Under the pieces are notes generated by a model. It ran no database searches, was not told where the DNA came from, and was given only the letters and a program-made list of their open reading frames with translations. A DNA stretch of 7,617 nucleotides from RGIG5579 sp045601445 (GTDB taxonomy: Bacteria > Bacillota > Clostridia > Oscillospirales > SIG627), in contig JAZRZQ010000088.1 in NCBI GenBank assembly GCA_045601445.1, positions 1 to 7,617 of the forward strand, written 5' to 3'. Below, piece after piece: positions 4,510-7,617 of the stretch. A program made the position numbers and the translations under genes. The stretch's first letter is position 1. The number at the start of each line of letters is the position of its first letter.

Positions 4510-4857
4510 ATGGCTGAAAACAAACTTGCGGATATGTCAACAGAATTTGCAATTCAAATCCTAAAACTGACAGAGAATATTAAAGGACATCATTCTCTGT
4601 CAAATCAGCTTGAACGAAGCGGAACGAGTATCGGAGCAAATATCCGCGAGGCGAAATATGCGCACAGCCGTCCCGATTTTATCGCTAAATTACAAATTGC
4701 ATTGAAAGAATGCTATGAAACAGAATATTGGATCGAGATCGCCCAAAAAGCGAACATTATCTCTTGTGATGTTGCAAAGACTGTGTTGCACGATTGCGGA
4801 TCTATTCGCAGAATGCTCATCTCCTCCATCGATACTGCAAAGGAGAGCAACAAATAA
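4510..4857 (+). CDS. Four-helix-bundle protein, S23/Avd-like (TIGR02436 type)
   Basis: This 115-aa protein belongs to the family of 23S rRNA intervening-sequence (S23) proteins and of Avd, the nucleic-acid-binding partner of diversity-generating retroelement reverse transcriptases. The family core RSGTSIGANIREA is at residues 36-48, and KLQIALKEC...ETEYW, the usual third-helix pattern, at 60-74. Four helices can be placed roughly at 7-25, 28-48, 53-80 and 86-110. The ATG at 4510 is preferred over GTG 4501 because the ribosome binding site GAGGTGA (4498-4504) would overlap the GTG. There is no reverse transcriptase, template repeat or rRNA here, so it is neither an obvious DGR part nor an rRNA insertion. 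Its stop overlaps the next start by one base, implying coupled translation. Binding to the adjacent structured array is an attractive but untested inference. Confidence 0.88.
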   Translation: MAENKLADMSTEFAIQILKLTENIKGHHSLSNQLERSGTSIGANIREAKYAHSRPDFIAKLQIALKECYETEYWIEIAQKANIISCDVAKTVLHDCGSIRRMLISSIDTAKESNK

Positions 4858-5270
4858 TGGTGCATCTTATTAAAAGTCCAAATTTTGACATTCGCTTTCA
4901 ACTAAAAGTTTTCGAAGTAGATATTGAATATTCCTCCAACACAATTCTTACCGTTTCCGTTAATAGTGATGGTTTTTGCGCAAACACAGATATGGACATT
5001 GACATAAAGCAGTTTGTAGCTTTTGTTGATGATTTATCCTCTCTTTACACATCGTTAACCGGCTCAGCAGTTATCCAAGAACCATATGGCGAACAGCAAT
5101 TTATTGAATTTTGCACAGATCGATCAGGACACATTAGCGTAAGAGGAGAATTATCTTCAAATGGTCGTAAAGGTTTTGTACAAAAACTGACCTTTGAAAA
5201 CTGTATCGATCAAACATATTTACCCGGATTTGTGAATAGTCTTGCTTTATATTGCTCCAAATATCGATAA
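4857..5270 (+). CDS. Hypothetical protein resembling WapI-type immunity proteins
   Basis: The 137-aa product starts at the ATG that shares its A with the stop of the four-helix-bundle gene, with AGGAGAG (4841-4847) nine bases upstream. It looks soluble, with alternating beta strands in the first half, a helix-like DIKQFVAFVDDLSSLYTSLTG (residues 49-69), then GHISVRG (91-97) and IDQTYLPGF (117-125) near the end. This order of motifs resembles the WapI family of contact-dependent toxin immunity proteins and related DUF6228-like proteins as I remember them. No toxin gene with a WapI/RHS-like sequence is present nearby, so it would be an orphan immunity gene or a relative with another task. It is AT-rich compared with 3196-4119, in line with acquired cargo. 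The family call is from memory of patterns and is uncertain; that the gene is real is much surer. Confidence 0.72.
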   Translation: MVHLIKSPNFDIRFQLKVFEVDIEYSSNTILTVSVNSDGFCANTDMDIDIKQFVAFVDDLSSLYTSLTGSAVIQEPYGEQQFIEFCTDRSGHISVRGELSSNGRKGFVQKLTFENCIDQTYLPGFVNSLALYCSKYR

Positions 5271-5323
5271 TACTACTTTTGGCCGTTCTTTCCCCCACCT
5301 ATACTACTTTTAGTCGCTCTTTC
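5270..5323. repeat. Two 23-base imperfect direct repeats after the immunity-like gene
   Basis: ATACTACTTTTGGCCG (continuing TTCTTTC) at 5270-5292 is repeated as ATACTACTTTTAGTCG (continuing CTCTTTC) at 5301-5323. That is 20 of 23 bases the same, offset by 31 bases. The first unit begins on the last base of the stop codon. It could be a protein-binding site pair or the boundary of an inserted segment. Confidence 0.7.
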
Positions 5324-5330
5324 GCACGAA

Positions 5331-5363
5331 AAAAGACCCCTTTTCACCGAAAAAGGGTCTTTT
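5331..5363. terminator. Terminator after the four-helix-bundle operon
   Basis: AAAAGACCC (5331-5339) pairs with GGGTCTTTT (5355-5363), extended inward by TTTT (5341-5344) with AAAA (5351-5354) past one bulged C, with loop CACCGA. T-rich sequence follows on the right and A-rich sequence precedes on the left, so it may work on both strands. Confidence 0.85.
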
Positions 5364-5515
5364 CTTTTTTCAAGCTCCGTATTTTTCTCGGATCATTCTC
5401 AAAGGCTTGCCCTGCCGCCCGCAAAAAAGAACCTGCTCTTTTTCAGACCTCTCCGACCTTTTCCACCAAAAAATAAATGAATTATTACTATTATAAAAAT
5501 AAGGGTAGTATTTAC
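5364..5515. other. Intergenic stretch, no convincing gene
   Basis: No ribosome binding site precedes any reading frame here. A minus-strand frame ending at 5370 gives a plausible-looking C-terminus (GRQGKPLRMIREKYG) and faces the terminator at 5331-5363, so it may be the tail of a decayed minus-strand gene. It has no good start and no recognisable family. Confidence 0.3.
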
Positions 5516-5544
5516 TTGCTTTTTTATCCCGCTCGGTGTATAAT
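5516..5544 (+). promoter_or_regulatory. Sigma-A promoter for the nucleotidyltransferase-HAD operon
   Basis: TTGCTT (5516-5521), 17 bases, TATAAT (5539-5544). It would leave a leader of about 90 bases before the start codon at 5643. I see no clear riboswitch fold in that leader. Confidence 0.75.
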
Positions 5545-5642
5545 AAAATCAAAATGTGATATTACGCCCTTGTTGTGCGTTCTGCCAAATTCGGTCAAGC
5601 TTGCGATTATGTTAAAAATAAATTGGAAAGGGGAAGAAAAAT

Positions 5643-6803
5643 ATGCAAGAGAGGGAACTTCAGAGCGTTTTGCTAGAGATCTTGCGTTCTGCGGTCAACT
5701 GTGTAGAGACATCTTCTGCTGTTGTTGAAAGAATCTCCTCAGAAAATATTCTTCCTCTATATCGTTTGGCCAAAAAGCACGATTTAGCGCACGTTGTTTC
5801 AAAATTTGCGGAGCAAAATCAGATACAAACAGATCGAGAAACAAAAACTCTCTTGCAAAGAGAAGAGCTTTTGTCGATATATCGGCACGAGCAAATGAAA
5901 TATGCATACGAAGAGATCTGTTCCGCATTTGACGCTGACGGGATCGCGTACCTTCCGTTAAAGGGGGCCGTTCTGCGACCGTATTATCCTTATGAGAGTA
6001 TGAGAACAAGCTGTGACATCGATATTCTCGTTCACGAGGGCGATTTGGATTTGGCGATCGCATCCTTGAAAAAGAAGGGGTATTCCTGCGGTAAGGATCA
6101 TTATCACGACGTTTCCCTTTATGCCCCCAGCAAGGTACATCTCGAGCTTCATTATTCTGTTAAAGAAAATATGGAGAAATTGGATCGCATTTTGCAAGAC
6201 GCTTGGCAATATGCAGTGCCGGCCGGTCAATTTCGCTTTGAGTTTACCAAAGAATTTTTTGTGTTTCACTTTTTTTCTCACATGGCCTATCACTTTGTTG
6301 CCGGCGGCTCCGGTCTTCGCTCTTTGCTGGATCTTTGGGTGATGGAGCATAGGATGGGAATTCCCTTTGCTTGCGCAAGCGAGCTTTTGGAAAAAGCGGG
6401 CATCGCCCGTTTTGCCGAGCAGATGAGTGAATTGGCAAACCGTTGCTTTACCTACGCTGACCGGGATGTCATTGACGATCCCTTGCTTCGATATATTTTT
6501 CAAGGCGGTGTTTATGGCAGTATGCCGAATCGTGTGGCTGTGGATAAGACTAAAACAGGCAGTGCCGCCGTTTACGCCCTTAAAAGGCTGTTTCTGCCGT
6601 ATCCAATCATGACGATCCGCTATCCCGTTTTAAAAAAAGCACCGTATTTACTTCCCGTTTTTTGGGTGGTGAGAGGAATTTCGGCATTATTTCGGCGGAA
6701 AAGAAGACGGATCGCCGCGGAAATGTTGCTCGTTGACCATTTGCCGGAGGAAAAAGCCAAGGAAGTCAGGGGTATCTTGGCGCGCCTGGGCTTTGATCTT
6801 TGA
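5643..6803 (+). CDS. Uncharacterised nucleotidyltransferase family protein (NTP_transf_5 type)
   Basis: The 386-aa product has the minimal nucleotidyltransferase signature of the PF14907 group: LKGAVLRPYYP with Lys107, then the metal-binding pair Asp125-Ile-Asp127 in SCDIDILV, and a likely third acid at Glu168 in HLELH. An FHFFSHMAYHF stretch (about residues 203-213) is another mark of the group. Residues 1-90 are helical and 200-386 form a mainly helical C-terminal part ending in a basic RRKRRR patch. Such proteins are presumed to transfer a nucleotide to a small molecule or protein, and relatives occur in polysaccharide and peptide-natural-product clusters, but no substrate can be read here. 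The ATG at 5643 follows GGAAAGGGG (5625-5633). The HAD gene follows 46 bases later with its own ribosome binding site, suggesting co-transcription. Confidence 0.85.
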   Translation: MQERELQSVLLEILRSAVNCVETSSAVVERISSENILPLYRLAKKHDLAHVVSKFAEQNQIQTDRETKTLLQREELLSIYRHEQMKYAYEEICSAFDADGIAYLPLKGAVLRPYYPYESMRTSCDIDILVHEGDLDLAIASLKKKGYSCGKDHYHDVSLYAPSKVHLELHYSVKENMEKLDRILQDAWQYAVPAGQFRFEFTKEFFVFHFFSHMAYHFVAGGSGLRSLLDLWVMEHRMGIPFACASELLEKAGIARFAEQMSELANRCFTYADRDVIDDPLLRYIFQGGVYGSMPNRVAVDKTKTGSAAVYALKRLFLPYPIMTIRYPVLKKAPYLLPVFWVVRGISALFRRKRRRIAAEMLLVDHLPEEKAKEVRGILARLGFDL

Positions 6804-6849
6804 TTTGCTCGTCTTTCTTTCCGCTTGCCTGTCATAAAGGAGAACCGAT

Positions 6850-7506
6850 ATGAAAAAGCTTGTCATTTTCGACTTGGACGGAACGCTGTGCGACACGACC
6901 CTGTCGATGATGCTTTGCGGCAACGCGACCTTGGAGAAGCTCTCCCTTCCCACCTTTGCGCGCCGCGATTACGCCCGATTTTCCGGCGGCGGCATCGAGG
7001 GCTACGTCAACACCATTCTCGAGGCCGCAGGGGATCGGGAGCATAAAAACTTCGACCGCTTCTGGCAGTATTATCTGAAGGTACAGGAAACGCTCCCCGA
7101 TGACGCGATCGCTCCCTACGAAGGGATCGTTCCCGTTCTTGAGGAGTGCCGCCGCCGCGGCGTTCTGCTTGCCGTGCTCTCCAATAAGGATCAGGCAAGC
7201 TGTGAGGAGACGGTGCTTCGCTATTTTGACGCCGGCCTTTTCGACTGCATTCGAGGTGACCGCGGAGTCGGGCCCGTCAAGCCCGATCCGACGGGCGTGT
7301 TTGATCTGATGCGCGAATTCGGCGTCTCTCCCGCCGACTGCCTTTACGTCGGGGATACCGAGATCGATATGGAAACAGGCGTCCGAGCCGACGTTCCCAC
7401 CGTCGCCGCTCTTTGGGGCTATCGCGACCGCGAGCTTCTCGAGGCGTACAAGCCTGCGTTCTTTGCCGAGCGCCCGATGGATCTTTTGCCCTTGCTTGAC
7501 AAATAA
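6850..7506 (+). CDS. HAD-family hydrolase, phosphoglycolate phosphatase-like
   Basis: This 218-aa cytoplasmic phosphatase has all four HAD motifs. FDLDGTL has nucleophile Asp8 and general acid/base Asp10. LSNK has Ser111. Lys144 sits in VKPDP. Motif IV is VGDTEIDMETG with Asp169 and Asp173 for magnesium. A helical cap lies between residues 15 and 85, as in the Gph/PGMB subfamily (cap type C1). Length is normal for this group. The likely reaction is dephosphorylation of a small phosphate ester such as 2-phosphoglycolate, but substrate assignment in this group is unreliable. AAAGGAGA (6836-6843) precedes the ATG by six bases. The gene is GC-rich like the radical SAM gene. It is probably the second gene of the operon started at 5516 and ends in the terminator at 7508. 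Confidence 0.92.
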   Translation: MKKLVIFDLDGTLCDTTLSMMLCGNATLEKLSLPTFARRDYARFSGGGIEGYVNTILEAAGDREHKNFDRFWQYYLKVQETLPDDAIAPYEGIVPVLEECRRRGVLLAVLSNKDQASCEETVLRYFDAGLFDCIRGDRGVGPVKPDPTGVFDLMREFGVSPADCLYVGDTEIDMETGVRADVPTVAALWGYRDRELLEAYKPAFFAERPMDLLPLLDK

Positions 7507-7507
7507 A

Positions 7508-7540
7508 AAAGTGCCGAACGGCGGTGCCGCTCGGCACTTT
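7508..7540 (+). terminator. Terminator after the HAD gene
   Basis: AAAGTGCCGA (7508-7517) pairs with TCGGCACTTT (7531-7540), with an inner stem CGGC/GCCG (7519-7529) after one mismatch. The T-tract is only three bases long, but the stem is very stable and A6 lies on its left side, so it may work better for transcription coming from the right. Confidence 0.75.
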
Positions 7541-7549
7541 GCTGTTGGT

Positions 7550-7608
7550 GCCATAAGGCGTGGAAAACAACCCCCAGTTCTACTGGGGGCGATAAAATAC
7601 TTTAGTAT
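7550..7608. mobile_element. Palindrome-rich stretch, possible IS200/IS605-type element end
   Basis: A short stem GCC-ATAA-GGC (7550-7559), a strong CCCCCAGT-TCT-ACTGGGGG (7571-7589) and a small ATACT-TT-AGTAT (7597-7608) occur one after another. The middle hairpin, followed by GATAAAATA, resembles the subterminal hairpin I recall at the end of IS200/IS605-type transposons in Clostridia. The window stops before any transposase gene, so this remains a suggestion. A terminator of a gene to the right, or an unrelated repeat, is also possible. Confidence 0.38.
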
Positions 7609-7617
7609 ATGTAATAA

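Noticed and set aside
4510..4857. Diversity-generating retroelement
   Set aside because: The four-helix-bundle protein is Avd-like, but there is no reverse transcriptase, no template/variable repeat pair and no C-type lectin target gene in the window.
5370..5552. 60-aa minus-strand gene
   Set aside because: The C-terminal half looks protein-like, but there is no convincing start site and the frame runs across the plus-strand promoter at 5516-5544; at most a gene remnant.
6832..7554. 240-aa minus-strand frame opposite the HAD gene
   Set aside because: All four HAD motifs are on the plus strand with a good ribosome binding site; the minus frame covers the terminator and shows no recognisable domain.

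Overview
The window looks like a chromosomal segment from a Gram-positive Bacillota, most likely an anaerobic Clostridia of the gut or rumen type. This is inferred from several features: strong AGGAGG-type ribosome binding sites, CCA encoded in every tRNA, tRNA-Glu and tRNA-Met of the Bacillus/Clostridia type, consensus sigma-A promoters, long A/T-flanked terminators, and a plant-polysaccharide gene pair. The species cannot be named from the sequence alone.

Layout. Positions 1-282 are the end of a tRNA cluster: the last bases of a probable tRNA-Gly, then tRNA-Arg(TCT), tRNA-His(GTG) and elongator tRNA-Met(CAT). A long terminator follows, then a peculiar array of small hairpins (329-498), then an AT-rich 92-aa two-helix membrane protein gene (552-830) closed by strong hairpins. 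Positions 1138-4119 carry three same-strand genes with short gaps: an alpha/beta-hydrolase of the HSL/carboxylesterase type, a GH28-like beta-helix glycosidase, and a YhcC/TIGR01212 radical SAM protein that probably starts at TTG. A perfect-consensus promoter drives tRNA-Glu(TTC). This is followed by a 21-bp terminator stem, a second copy of the hairpin array (4300-4461), an Avd/S23-like four-helix-bundle protein gene and an overlapping gene resembling a WapI-type immunity protein. After another terminator and a sigma-A promoter come an uncharacterised nucleotidyltransferase (NTP_transf_5 type) and a HAD phosphatase, then a terminator. The window ends in a short palindrome-rich stretch that may be the end of an IS200/IS605-type element.

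The most interesting content is the pair of hairpin arrays. Both sit just after a tRNA gene and its terminator and just before the promoter and start of small AT-rich accessory genes. Each has three GATGAAATC-like boxes, an 11-bp long-range inverted repeat (TAAATCC...GGATTTA) closing that half, then four boxes in the opposite orientation (GATTTCATC), with a small stem-loop in nearly every interval. Stem sequences differ between the copies while self-complementarity is kept. In each copy the left arm can pair with either of two identical right arms, and all three segments have changed together between the copies. This looks like a structured, possibly mobile, repeat family with exchangeable cargo. 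Its function is not evident from the sequence.

The esterase and GH28 genes probably cooperate inside the cell on decorated (pectic) oligosaccharides, since neither shows a signal peptide. The nucleotidyltransferase and HAD genes form a second small operon of unknown pathway.
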